A stretch of DNA of 16,357 nucleotides from Bacteroidota bacterium (GTDB lineage Bacteria; Spirochaetota; Spirochaetia; JABMQR01): assembly GCA_013202335.1 (NCBI GenBank), contig JABMQR010000061.1, positions 1 to 16,357 of the forward strand, given 5' to 3'. The first letter of the stretch is position 1. Each line of letters opens with the position of its first letter. Made by a program: the position numbers and the translations under genes. The notes under the pieces are model-generated. The model ran no database searches. It was given only the letters and a program-made list of their open reading frames with translations, and was not told the DNA's origin. Below are positions 1 through 7,964 of this stretch, piece after piece.

Positions 1-96
1 ATGGTTGGGCAGCGTAGAAGATTACTTCGATATCTCAAAAATAATGATATCGACAAATACCGTGAATTACTTCTCAAGTTAAACTTGAGAAAGTAA
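1..96 (+). CDS. rpsO: 30S ribosomal protein S15, C-terminal part (5' end outside window)
   Basis: The first 31 codons, ending in TAA at 94-96, read as the C-terminus of ribosomal protein S15. They contain the conserved [12 protein letters not shown] stretch and finish with LLLKLNLRK, matching the family ending around 'RLGLRR'. S15 binds the central domain of 16S rRNA in the 30S subunit. The ATG at position 1 is an internal methionine of the family pattern, not the start, so the gene is cut by the window edge. The next gene is pnp, and the rpsO-pnp pair is conserved across many bacteria. A 9-bp hairpin (71-91) lies in the last codons. Confidence 0.95.
   Translation: MVGQRRRLLRYLKNNDIDKYRELLLKLNLRK
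71..91 (+). other. Hairpin in the last codons of rpsO
   Basis: Bases 71-79 (ttctcaagt) pair perfectly with 83-91 (acttgagaa) around a 3-nt loop, just before the rpsO stop. No U-tract follows, so it is not a classic terminator. It may be an RNA processing or stability element of the rpsO-pnp transcript, but the function is inferred. Confidence 0.45.
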
Positions 97-130
97 CAGG
101 TATAAAGAAAATGAGATAGTCCATCTGCCT

Positions 131-151
131 GCCGCTTTTATAAAAAGCGGC
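131..151 (+). other. GC-richer hairpin between rpsO and pnp (possible processing site or weak terminator)
   Basis: Bases 131-139 (gccgctttt) pair with 143-151 (aaaagcggc) around loop 'ata': a perfect 9-bp stem in the 98-nt rpsO-pnp gap. The downstream bases (attattaggttgtt) are only modestly T-rich. In E. coli the same gap holds an intrinsic terminator and an RNase III stem involved in pnp autoregulation; a similar role here is inference. The pnp ribosome-binding site lies 30 nt downstream of the stem. Confidence 0.55.
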
Positions 152-194
152 ATTATTAGGTTGTTGAGACTGCTCATAAAAAGGAAAGAAATAG

Positions 195-2294
195 ATGATA
201 CAAAAAGTAACAGTAAGAATAGGGAAAGAAGACCTTATTCTTGAAACAGGGAAGATGGCAAAACAGGCTAATGGAGCTGTATTTGCTACATACGGAGGCA
301 GTTCCGTTTTAGCAACTGCATGTTGCGGCAGCAACAAAGTGGAGGGACTGGATTATGTACCTCTGCAGGTCGAGTATAATGAGAAATATTATGCTGCAGG
401 GAAGATCCCTGGTGGGTTTCTGAAAAGAGAAGGACGACCAAAGGATAAAGAAATCCTGGTCTGCAGATTGATTGACAGACCAATGAGACCACTCTTTAAT
501 AAAGCTTTTGGCAGGGAGATTCAGGTTGTACCGACTGTAGTATCTACAGATCAGATTAATCCACCTGATATGGTGGCAATGGTTGCTGCTTTTGCCTCAG
601 TTGCTATTTCAGATATACCATTTGATGGTCCAGTTGGAGCAGTCAGAGTTTGTGCACTTGACGGTGAATTCATTATTAACCCTACATTTGATGAGATATC
701 AAGAAGTAATCTTGATATTATTGTATCCGGAACAAAAGATGGAATTACCATGGTTGAGGGTGGAGCACTTGAAGTTAGTGAAGAAATACTTCTTGAAGCT
801 ATTGAAACAGCACAACCGGTTATCTCTGAAATCTGTAAGGTACAGGAAGAACTGGCTACATTGGTTGGACTTGAAAAATTACCTATAGTTGAAATTGAAG
901 AGGATAATTCTTTTCTTGATCCAATAAAAGAGTATGCTTTTCCGCTTCTTCAGGAAGCTTGTTTTGTTATTGGTAAACATATTAGGTATGCTGCCATTAA
1001 AAAAGTTAAAAATGATACCCTGGAGAAATTTTCTGATGTAATACAGGATGATAATCAAAAGAAAGTTGATCAGCTTTTTGAAGAAATGGAATATGAAATA
1101 GTTCGAACATCAATTTTGAATAAGGGTATTCGTACTGATGGGCGGGGAGTTGCCGAAATAAGAGATATTTCTTGTGATATTGATGTTCTTCCAAGAACAC
1201 ATGGCAGCGCATTATTTACCCGCGGAGAAACTCAGGCTCTGGCTATAACTACATTAGGAACAGTTTATGATGAACAGATGCAGGATAATATAGATGGTGA
1301 AAAGAGTTATTCCCGATTTATGCTTCATTATAATTTTCCTCCATTTTCTGTTGGAGAATGTGGAAGAATGGGTACAGGACGAAGAGAAATAGGGCATGGA
1401 CACCTTGCACTGAGAGGATTACAATCAGTTCTTCCAGAAAAAGAAGATTTTCCTTATACCATCCGGTTAGTTTCTGAAATACTTGAATCTAACGGTTCTT
1501 CTTCAATGGCCTCAGTTTGTGGTGGTTCCTTATCATTATTATCTGCTGGTGTAAAACTTAAGAAACCGGTTGCAGGAATTGCAATGGGATTAGTCTCATC
1601 TGAAGATAAAGCCGTAGTATTAAGTGACATTCTTGGTGAGGAAGATCATCTCGGTGATATGGATTTCAAAGTAACTGGTACTGAAGATGGAATAACAGCT
1701 TTCCAAATGGATATCAAAATATCAAATGTCAGCAGAGAGCTCATGGGCAACGCACTTGAACAAGCGAGAAAAGGTAGATTACATATTCTTGAAATTATGA
1801 ATAAAGTAATTAATAAGCCAAATGATGAAATTTCTGAATTTGCACCAAGAATTGAGACAATGAGCATTGATGAAGAAAAAATTGGTGCGGTTATTGGACC
1901 TGGCGGTAAAACTATAAAAAGCATTGCAGCAAGAACTTCTGCTGAAGTTAATATTGATAATGATGGAAAAGTTACTGTTTATGGGAAAAATGCAAAGTCA
2001 GCAATGGATGCAATTGACTTAATAAAATCAATAGTTGCTGAACCTGAAGTAGGAAGAATCTATAATGGAACCGTTAAAAAAATAATGGATTTTGGTGCAT
2101 TTATTGAGATACTTCCTGGAAAAGAAGGTTTATGTCATATATCAAAGATGTCAAAGAAAAGAGTTAATGATGTTAATGATGTATTAAAAGTAAATCAGGA
2201 AATACCTGTTAAATTACTTGAAGTAGATCGAATGGGCAGACTAAATTTAAGTTATATTGATGCACTTGTTCAATTAGGACAAGATACAGAATAG
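195..2294 (+). CDS. pnp: Polyribonucleotide nucleotidyltransferase (PNPase)
   Basis: PNPase degrades RNA 3'-to-5' by phosphorolysis, releasing nucleoside diphosphates, as a cytoplasmic homotrimer. The 699 residues are close to the usual ~700 and the full domain order is present: first RNase PH core (about 10-145), helical linker, second RNase PH core (about 315-540), KH domain ([13 protein letters not shown] from residue 563) and S1 domain (about 620-692). Visible active-site motifs are [10 protein letters not shown] (393-402), SNGSSS (432-437) and [13 protein letters not shown] (478-490), whose D484 and D490 fit the catalytic aspartates D486/D492 of E. coli. The ATG at 195 has an AAGGAAAG ribosome-binding site from 181 and an in-frame TAG directly before it, which fixes the start. 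It follows rpsO, probably with co-transcription. No RNase E-binding tail is apparent beyond S1. Confidence 0.98.
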   Translation: MIQKVTVRIGKEDLILETGKMAKQANGAVFATYGGSSVLATACCGSNKVEGLDYVPLQVEYNEKYYAAGKIPGGFLKREGRPKDKEILVCRLIDRPMRPLFNKAFGREIQVVPTVVSTDQINPPDMVAMVAAFASVAISDIPFDGPVGAVRVCALDGEFIINPTFDEISRSNLDIIVSGTKDGITMVEGGALEVSEEILLEAIETAQPVISEICKVQEELATLVGLEKLPIVEIEEDNSFLDPIKEYAFPLLQEACFVIGKHIRYAAIKKVKNDTLEKFSDVIQDDNQKKVDQLFEEMEYEIVRTSILNKGIRTDGRGVAEIRDISCDIDVLPRTHGSALFTRGETQALAITTLGTVYDEQMQDNIDGEKSYSRFMLHYNFPPFSVGECGRMGTGRREIGHGHLALRGLQSVLPEKEDFPYTIRLVSEILESNGSSSMASVCGGSLSLLSAGVKLKKPVAGIAMGLVSSEDKAVVLSDILGEEDHLGDMDFKVTGTEDGITAFQMDIKISNVSRELMGNALEQARKGRLHILEIMNKVINKPNDEISEFAPRIETMSIDEEKIGAVIGPGGKTIKSIAARTSAEVNIDNDGKVTVYGKNAKSAMDAIDLIKSIVAEPEVGRIYNGTVKKIMDFGAFIEILPGKEGLCHISKMSKKRVNDVNDVLKVNQEIPVKLLEVDRMGRLNLSYIDALVQLGQDTE

Positions 2295-2320
2295 CAATTT
2301 GCTTTAATTTGAATACATAG

Positions 2321-2354
2321 GCACTGGGGTAAAAACCAGTGCTGTATTATTTTA
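2321..2354 (+). terminator. Probable intrinsic terminator after pnp
   Basis: A 7-bp stem, gcactgg (2321-2327) with ccagtgc (2336-2342), has an 8-nt loop and is followed by the T-rich run tgtattatttta. It lies 26 nt after the pnp stop and before dut. The stem is short and the T-tract interrupted, so it may be leaky. Confidence 0.6.
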
Positions 2355-2380
2355 CTGAACTGAAAAGGAAACGGTATAAC
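2351..2380 (+). promoter_or_regulatory. Candidate sigma-70 promoter for dut
   Basis: TTTACT (2351-2356) and TATAAC (2375-2380) are separated by 18 nt, directly after the post-pnp terminator. Transcription would begin near 2387, only about 7 nt before the dut ATG. Box matches are moderate (4/6 and 5/6) in AT-rich DNA where chance matches are common. Confidence 0.35.
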
Positions 2381-2393
2381 TACCTGGATTAAA

Positions 2394-2855
2394 ATGAAAA
2401 CTGTACAGAATGGATTATTAGAAAAAATAAACATATCTTTAGCTTTCGGTGCAAAAATGCCTTCATACGCAACAGAGGACTCGTCTGGAGCAGATGTCTA
2501 TGCTTTCTTACCTGATTCAGATCTTATTTTAGACCCTGGTGTCTTTGCTATGATACCAACTGGTATAAAAATGGAAATATGTTCCGGATATGAAGTACAG
2601 ATACGACCAAGGTCAGGACTTGCAGCAAAATATGGTATAACTGTATTGAATTCACCAGGAACAATCGATGCAGATTACAGAGGTGAGGTTAAGGTTATTC
2701 TGATAAACCACAGTAATAAACCTTTTATTATTGAGCATGGATCCAGAATTGCTCAAATGGTATTTTCCGAAACCAAAAAGGCAGAATTTAACCTTACCGG
2801 TAAACTAGATAATACAAGTCGTGGTGAAGGAGGTTTCGGGTCTACCGGAACATAA
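2394..2855 (+). CDS. dut: Deoxyuridine 5'-triphosphate nucleotidohydrolase (dUTPase)
   Basis: Trimeric dUTPase hydrolyses dUTP to dUMP and pyrophosphate, keeping uracil out of DNA and supplying dUMP for thymidylate synthesis. All five family motifs are present in 153 residues: SSGADVYA (about 30-37), RPRSGLAAKYG (71-81), GTIDADYRG (89-97, with the water-activating Asp at D92 and the base-discriminating Tyr at Y95), RIAQMVF, and the C-terminal lid RGEGGFGSTG (143-152) with its stacking F148. The start is set by the need to keep the first beta strand (KINISLAF); ATG 2394 is the only candidate. The Shine-Dalgarno is poor (GGA at 2386-2388), while a possible promoter ends 13 nt upstream, so the mRNA may have a very short leader. 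lptF follows after 5 nt. Confidence 0.96.
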   Translation: MKTVQNGLLEKINISLAFGAKMPSYATEDSSGADVYAFLPDSDLILDPGVFAMIPTGIKMEICSGYEVQIRPRSGLAAKYGITVLNSPGTIDADYRGEVKVILINHSNKPFIIEHGSRIAQMVFSETKKAEFNLTGKLDNTSRGEGGFGSTGT

Positions 2856-2860
2856 ATAAC

Positions 2861-4129
2861 ATGAAAAGAAAGCAGGGATATACTACTCTATATGTATATA
2901 TATCAAAAGAGTACATATTTGCTTTTTTTGTCTCTTTTTCTTTCTTTTTTTCTATTTTCTTCATAAACCAATTGTTAGTAATTGCAAAAAATATTCTTAT
3001 TGCTAATGTTGATATAATTGACGTCTTTCGAATCATTCTCTATTCAATACCAGTTATTTTATCATTTACATTCCCATTTGCTTCATTAACCGGAGCTTCA
3101 ATGGCTATAGGGCAGCTTGCCTCACAAAATGAGTTACTTGCACTAAGAGCCAGCGGAATATCTTTTAAACGAATATTTACCCCGGTAATAATTATAAGTT
3201 TACTTTTCACAAGTTTCTCATTTATATTAAATGATATATTTCAACCACTCGGAACAATAAAATATAAAGAACTATACCGGGAATTATTATACAGAAATCC
3301 CGATTTGGAATTAAAATCGCACTCTGTCACACGTTTTGGAAATACTTTTTTTATTACTGGTGAAGTAAAAGATAGTGAAGTAAATAATTTGATGATACTG
3401 GAACAATCCCCAACCGGGCTATCCGTTGTATCTTCGCAAGCTGCAAGCTTTTCTGAATCTGAGATGAGTGATGATTTGATTACCATTAAGCTTGATTATG
3501 TTGAGGGATTTTCTCCACGAAGTAAAGCTATTGGAGATTATGATTTTTTTACATCAGAATCCATGGAATATAACCTTTTGCTCAATACAGTAAGCTACAA
3601 TTTCATGGGTGTTACCCCAAATGATATGAGTATACGTGACTTACTTGCTGAAATAAAAGAACTAAATTTTAATGAGACTGAAACTAAATCAGAAGCAGCT
3701 GAAAGAATAAAAATATATAAATACATGAGCTATTATAATTATTATCAAGATATTTTACATTACCAGCCAACTGATTTTACCAATACAACAGATTCCTGGT
3801 TGAATTACCAGGCATCTGTTTCTGCAGACCTTAGAAGCAAAAAACTACAGTATTATAAGATTGAATTGTATAAAAAAACTGCGCTTCCTGCTGCTTGTGC
3901 TGCATTGGTCTTTTTTGCTTTCCCATTATCTGCAATACGATTAAGAAATGGAAGGCTTGTTGGCTTTGGAGTAGGTATCATTGCTGCGACATTATATTGG
4001 TTTATGCTATTTGCGGGACAGTCTTTTGGAACAAGAACTTTTTATTCTCCGGCTTTGCTCATGTGGCTGCCCAATTTATTCTATATAGGAATTGGACTGT
4101 TCTTGTTTTATATCAGGGGTAAAAAATGA
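2861..4129 (+). CDS. lptF: LptF-type permease of the LPS exporter (YjgP/YjgQ family)
   Basis: LptF and LptG form the inner-membrane part of the LptB2FG ABC transporter, which extracts lipopolysaccharide from the inner membrane. The 422 residues show the family plan: an N-terminal transmembrane helix (about 17-40), two more around FPFASLTGASMAIGQLA and the segment after RASGISFKR, a periplasmic domain, then three C-terminal helices from about 343 (ALPAACAALVFFAFPLS; WLPNLFYIGIGLFLF). The conserved QNELLALRASGIS motif follows TM2. LptF rather than LptG is inferred from the 'PLSAIRLRNGR' and 'MWLPNLFYIG' stretches. Between M256 and K339 it is about 60 residues longer than my recollection of the E. 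coli protein, rich in Tyr, Asn and Thr. It starts 5 nt after dut and its stop overlaps lptG (ATGA). LptA, LptB and LptC are not in the window, and many spirochaetes lack LPS, so the cargo is uncertain. Confidence 0.85.
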   Translation: MKRKQGYTTLYVYISKEYIFAFFVSFSFFFSIFFINQLLVIAKNILIANVDIIDVFRIILYSIPVILSFTFPFASLTGASMAIGQLASQNELLALRASGISFKRIFTPVIIISLLFTSFSFILNDIFQPLGTIKYKELYRELLYRNPDLELKSHSVTRFGNTFFITGEVKDSEVNNLMILEQSPTGLSVVSSQAASFSESEMSDDLITIKLDYVEGFSPRSKAIGDYDFFTSESMEYNLLLNTVSYNFMGVTPNDMSIRDLLAEIKELNFNETETKSEAAERIKIYKYMSYYNYYQDILHYQPTDFTNTTDSWLNYQASVSADLRSKKLQYYKIELYKKTALPAACAALVFFAFPLSAIRLRNGRLVGFGVGIIAATLYWFMLFAGQSFGTRTFYSPALLMWLPNLFYIGIGLFLFYIRGKK

Positions 4130-5223
4130 TACCGACACTCTGGAAATATGTAACACGTCAAATAGTATTAGCTTTTCTACCAGCAGTTTTCTGTTTTATG
4201 ATTACATTGGAATTTGTTGATCTTTTCACTAATATTAATCGATATATTTCTAACAATGTTGCTGTCATTGATATCCTAAAAATATTTTTACTCTATATAC
4301 CAAAAACAATTGCATACTCTTTGAGTCCAGCTCTTTTATTTTCTGGAACTTTTGTTCTGGCAGGTTTGTATTCAAATAATGAATTAATATCAATATTGAA
4401 TGCTGGAATTTCATATAAAAAATTAGTTATACCTGTAATCGCAATAGGCATTATTATGAGCTTATTCAGCTTTATTTTTAATGAATATGTGGTGATATCA
4501 ACTTTTAAGATGAAGAATGAACTCTCATCGGAGCTTCTGGGATTTTCAAATTCATTTAATAATTCACAAATTGTGATTAAGACTAAATCTAATAATACAA
4601 ATGAAAATTATATAATATATTATGCAAAGTATTATGATGATGAACAAAAAAAAATAAATGATGCCGTAATTCTCTTTACTGACGATGATAACAGGTTAAC
4701 GCAAAGAATCGATGCATCATGGGGAATTTATAAAGAAAATGGCTTTTGGGAGCTGTATAATGCATTAATTTATAGTTTTTCAAATTCAGCTGTTAGTCCC
4801 CAATTTTTAGAAACTTATTCAGAGAAGAGTCTCAGTCTTCATCCTGATTATATGCGAAATACCTCCGCAGTTATTTCGGAACTGGAAATAAGTGAAGCAC
4901 GTAGATTGCTGGAACGTGTTGAACAAATAAACTTTATTGAGTATAGGTCATATTATACAGACTATCTGGAACGTTTTTCCTTTTCTTTTACCCCACTGAT
5001 TGTTATTATGATTTCCAGTGCATTCGCCTGGAGATTTAAGAAAAATATTTTATTATTCAGTATATTATTAAGTCTATCAATTTCTATTTTGTATTATGTT
5101 ATAGAAATGATCAGTATTTTACTCGCAAAACAGGGATTTATATCTCCTGCGTTGGGAGCCTGGTTTCCTTTTGTGATATTCTTTTTATTTGGGGCTCTAT
5201 TACTAAATTCAGTTAAAACATGA
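4126..5223 (+). CDS. lptG: LptG-type permease of the LPS exporter (YjgP/YjgQ family)
   Basis: This is the second YjgP/YjgQ-family permease, 365 residues and the expected partner of the preceding LptF. Three N-terminal hydrophobic helices (about 12-35, 55-83 and 100-122) contain the family stretch 'SNNELISILNAGISYKKL'. A periplasmic domain follows (about 125-280), including WGIYKENGFWELYNA, which resembles the LptG pattern around 'KVWRL'. Three C-terminal helices (about 288-362) include SPALGAWFPFVIFFLFG, like the 'PPIIGALLPS' segment of LptG. The ATG overlaps the lptF stop in an ATGA arrangement, with an AGGGG ribosome-binding site at 4115-4119, indicating translational coupling and 1:1 production. 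The family is clear; the F-versus-G assignment and the lipid cargo are inferred. Confidence 0.83.
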   Translation: MIPTLWKYVTRQIVLAFLPAVFCFMITLEFVDLFTNINRYISNNVAVIDILKIFLLYIPKTIAYSLSPALLFSGTFVLAGLYSNNELISILNAGISYKKLVIPVIAIGIIMSLFSFIFNEYVVISTFKMKNELSSELLGFSNSFNNSQIVIKTKSNNTNENYIIYYAKYYDDEQKKINDAVILFTDDDNRLTQRIDASWGIYKENGFWELYNALIYSFSNSAVSPQFLETYSEKSLSLHPDYMRNTSAVISELEISEARRLLERVEQINFIEYRSYYTDYLERFSFSFTPLIVIMISSAFAWRFKKNILLFSILLSLSISILYYVIEMISILLAKQGFISPALGAWFPFVIFFLFGALLLNSVKT

Positions 5224-5232
5224 GGCTGTTAA

Positions 5233-6357
5233 ATGGAAAATATATTTACACTTACACATAAAGATATACTTTCAAAAGCCCGGACAGGAGTATTGAAGTT
5301 GCCTCATGGGGACGTACAAACTCCGGCCTTTATGCCAGTCGGAACAAATGGGACCATTAAAGCATTGCATCATTCCACGGTTGATAATATTGGATATAAT
5401 CTCATTTTGGGGAATACATATCATCTCTATCTTCGTCCGGGTCTCGAAGTTATTAATAAATTTGGCAGTTTACATGAATTTAGCAACTGGAAGCATAATA
5501 TTCTTACTGATAGTGGTGGATTTCAAGTATTTAGCCTTTCAGCTTTTAGAAAAATAAAAAACGAAGGGGTTACATTCCGATCTCATATTGATGGATCCTA
5601 CCATAAACTGACACCTGAAAATGTTGTAGATGCTCAGATAGTTTTCAACAGTGATATTGCTATGTGCCTTGATGTATGTACACCTCCTACAATTTCAGAG
5701 AAAGAGGCACGTGAGGCTCTGAAACTAACCCACAAATGGGCTGAAAGATCAATTATACATCGTAATAAATTCCCAGAATATTTAGGAAATTTATTTGGAA
5801 TTATACAAGGTAATTTTTTTGAAGAGTTGCGAAAAGAGAGCGCTATCAAAATTTCTGAGCTTGATTTCCCTGGTATAGCAATTGGAGGACTTTCAGTTGG
5901 TGAACCATTTTCTGTTTTCTCAGATATGCTGGCATATACAGTTCAATTTGTCCCTGAAAACCGTCCACTTTATGTTATGGGAATTGGAACACCGGAATAT
6001 ATACTTGAAGCAGTTGAAAATGGAATAGATATATTTGATTGCGTTTTTGCAACCAGAACAGCACGAAATGGGGCAGTATTCACATCAAACGGTATGATTA
6101 ATCTAAAAAAAGTGATTAATGAATTTTCACGTGACCCAATCGTAGAGGGGTGCCAGTGTACTGCCTGTACTCAGTATTCAAAAGGATATCTAAGACATCT
6201 TTTTAAAACGAAAGAGATTTTGGGACTAATGCTTGCCAGTGAACATAATTTGACATTTTTATATAATCTTTTGGAAGATATAAGAAATAGTATACAAGAT
6301 AACAGTTTTGTAAGTTTTAAAAATAAATTTTTGGAATTGTATGGCAAAAAAAATTAA
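5233..6357 (+). CDS. tgt: Queuine tRNA-ribosyltransferase (tRNA-guanine transglycosylase)
   Basis: Tgt swaps guanine 34 in the anticodon of GUN tRNAs for preQ1, the step that commits tRNA to queuosine. The 374-residue length is typical. LTDSGGFQVFSL carries the acid/base D93 (D102 in Zymomonas), GGLSVGEP matches the base-binding loop, FDCV holds the nucleophile D269 (D280), and the zinc site is C307, C309, C312 and H338, with the same spacing as the family. An oddity is FATR after FDCV, where LPTR or MPTR is usual. A GAGG ribosome-binding site (5222-5225) overlaps the lptG stop. The 3' end overlaps murJ by 17 nt. Tgt next to MurJ is, from memory, also the Borrelia order. No queuosine-biosynthesis gene lies in the window, so preQ1 must come from elsewhere or be salvaged. 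Confidence 0.97.
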   Translation: MENIFTLTHKDILSKARTGVLKLPHGDVQTPAFMPVGTNGTIKALHHSTVDNIGYNLILGNTYHLYLRPGLEVINKFGSLHEFSNWKHNILTDSGGFQVFSLSAFRKIKNEGVTFRSHIDGSYHKLTPENVVDAQIVFNSDIAMCLDVCTPPTISEKEAREALKLTHKWAERSIIHRNKFPEYLGNLFGIIQGNFFEELRKESAIKISELDFPGIAIGGLSVGEPFSVFSDMLAYTVQFVPENRPLYVMGIGTPEYILEAVENGIDIFDCVFATRTARNGAVFTSNGMINLKKVINEFSRDPIVEGCQCTACTQYSKGYLRHLFKTKEILGLMLASEHNLTFLYNLLEDIRNSIQDNSFVSFKNKFLELYGKKN

Positions 6358-7927
6358 AAGGACAAGTCGTTCGAATAGTACTAACTCCTTGATATTCATG
6401 ATCTGTACAATAGGTTCCAGATTATTAGGGATTATTCGTGTTCGTTTGATATCGACATATTTTGGAGCAAGTGGTATAGCGGATGTGATCAATTTCACAT
6501 TTAGCATACCAAATAACTTAAGAAAACTTCTTGCAGAAGGAGCATTATCTTCTGCCTTCATTCCAGTTCTTACAAAAGCCGTAAAACATGATGAACAAAA
6601 TTTATATGATAATCATGCGAAAGGATTGATACATAGAATACTTACATTTCAATTATTTATACTGCTTCCGATCACAATTTTGGTTTTCTTATTTCCAGCA
6701 ACAATAATTTCGTTTCTTTCAGATTTTTCAGATAAAAATCTAATTACTATTTCTGCTGTTTTGCTAAAATATTTTATCCTTTATCTTATAACTATTTCTA
6801 TAACTTCTGTTATACAAGCTGTTCTGCAATGCAAATCTATTTTTGTAATAACAGCTTTGTCGCCGTTACTATTCTCAACATCAGTAATTGTATCAATTGT
6901 TCTGTTATCTGATAAATATGGCGCATTTTCGATGGGTATAGGGGTATTATTAGGCGGCTTACTTCAATTAATTATTCTTATACCAGCTTTCTTTCGAAAT
7001 GGTTATACTATTAATTTAAACTTACAGTTACATAATCATTACTTTATTTCAGTTATGAAATCATTTGCTCCAGTAGTAATAACTTCATTAATGCTAATTG
7101 TTACACAGCAAGTTTCCTTCTATTTAGCTTCAACTCTTCCCATTGGTGGTGTTACGGCTCTCTCTAATTCTCTGGTTTTTTGGCAAATGCCTTATGGGGT
7201 ATTTTACATCTCTATCGCAACGGTACTATTCCCCTCTATGAGTAGAAGTTATCATGAATCTGATCGATCGGGGCAAATTCGAAATTTAAAAAAAGGTATT
7301 GAATATATTATAGTATTTTTATTACCATCTTCTTTATTACTTATTTTCTTAAGTAATGAATTAGTTTTCTCAATCCTTCAAAGAGGAAAATTTACTCCTG
7401 AGAATGCTTTACGTACTGCAAATTCTTTACGTTATTTCACACCAGGATTAATATTTGCAGGTATCTTCAATTATAACCAACGTTTTTTTTATTCAATTCA
7501 CAAATTCAAACTAACTATTTATACAGTAATTATTTTTACTGTTTCTGATATAGTTATTATAATTCTTTGTATTTCCTTTAAATTAGACATCGCAGCATTA
7601 GGGATTGGAAATTCATCAGCTTATTTCATAGCTGTTTGTGTACAGACTTTCTTTATAAAAAAGGAAATACCTGAAATACAATTAAATGATATTGCAAAAT
7701 ATACACTTAGAATACTAATTGCGAATATCCCCTTAGCAGCAGGTTTATTACTATATCATTATACAAAAATTTATTGGTTTTCTGATGGGAGTACGCTGAT
7801 AAATTTTCTCACACTACTATTCATAGGGTTACTTTCTTTAATTATTATTATATTCTCTTATCGATTATTTCATATTGATTTTCTCTATAAAAAAAACGAG
7901 TTGACCATTTCTAAGCCAACTCGTTAA
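6341..7927 (+). CDS. murJ: Lipid II flippase MurJ (MviN family)
   Basis: MurJ moves lipid-linked peptidoglycan precursor (lipid II) across the inner membrane. This 528-residue, very hydrophobic protein fits the 14-helix MOP-superfamily fold. The N-terminal signature is intact: GSRLLGIIR gives R27 and R33, FGASGIAD gives D48, and IPNNLRKLLAEGALSSAF gives R61, matching E. coli R18, R24, D39 and R52 at a constant offset of +9. RGKFTPENAL matches the family 'YGKFT' region. In helix 8, however, the position expected for essential R270 is V279, and E273 and D269 correspond to Q282 and L278 (NSLVFWQMP). The start lies within tgt (17-nt overlap) with only a weak GGA upstream, so translation is probably coupled. 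The last codons overlap the greA terminator of the opposite strand. Confidence 0.92.
   Translation: MAKKIKRTSRSNSTNSLIFMICTIGSRLLGIIRVRLISTYFGASGIADVINFTFSIPNNLRKLLAEGALSSAFIPVLTKAVKHDEQNLYDNHAKGLIHRILTFQLFILLPITILVFLFPATIISFLSDFSDKNLITISAVLLKYFILYLITISITSVIQAVLQCKSIFVITALSPLLFSTSVIVSIVLLSDKYGAFSMGIGVLLGGLLQLIILIPAFFRNGYTINLNLQLHNHYFISVMKSFAPVVITSLMLIVTQQVSFYLASTLPIGGVTALSNSLVFWQMPYGVFYISIATVLFPSMSRSYHESDRSGQIRNLKKGIEYIIVFLLPSSLLLIFLSNELVFSILQRGKFTPENALRTANSLRYFTPGLIFAGIFNYNQRFFYSIHKFKLTIYTVIIFTVSDIVIIILCISFKLDIAALGIGNSSAYFIAVCVQTFFIKKEIPEIQLNDIAKYTLRILIANIPLAAGLLLYHYTKIYWFSDGSTLINFLTLLFIGLLSLIIIIFSYRLFHIDFLYKKNELTISKPTR
7889..7925 (-). terminator. Intrinsic terminator of the greA-fusion gene, inside the 3' end of murJ
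   Basis: A 9-bp stem, 7895-7903 (aacgagttg) with 7917-7925 (caactcgtt), is followed on the minus strand by a run of eight T (complement of A 7889-7896). On the minus-strand RNA the stem can grow by G-U, C-G and U-G pairs. It lies 39 nt after the greA stop and within the last murJ codons. On the plus strand only 'taattatt' follows, so it would terminate murJ poorly. Confidence 0.75.
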
Positions 7928-7964
7928 TTATTAACACTATATTAACTACCCATATAAGAAATCG

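Noticed and set aside
1646..1924. Minus-strand open frames inside pnp, lptF, tgt, rluB and cmk, and a plus-strand frame within pnp (583-888)
   Set aside because: They lie wholly within well-supported genes, show no family motifs and lack plausible ribosome-binding sites; they are shadows of the coding frames.
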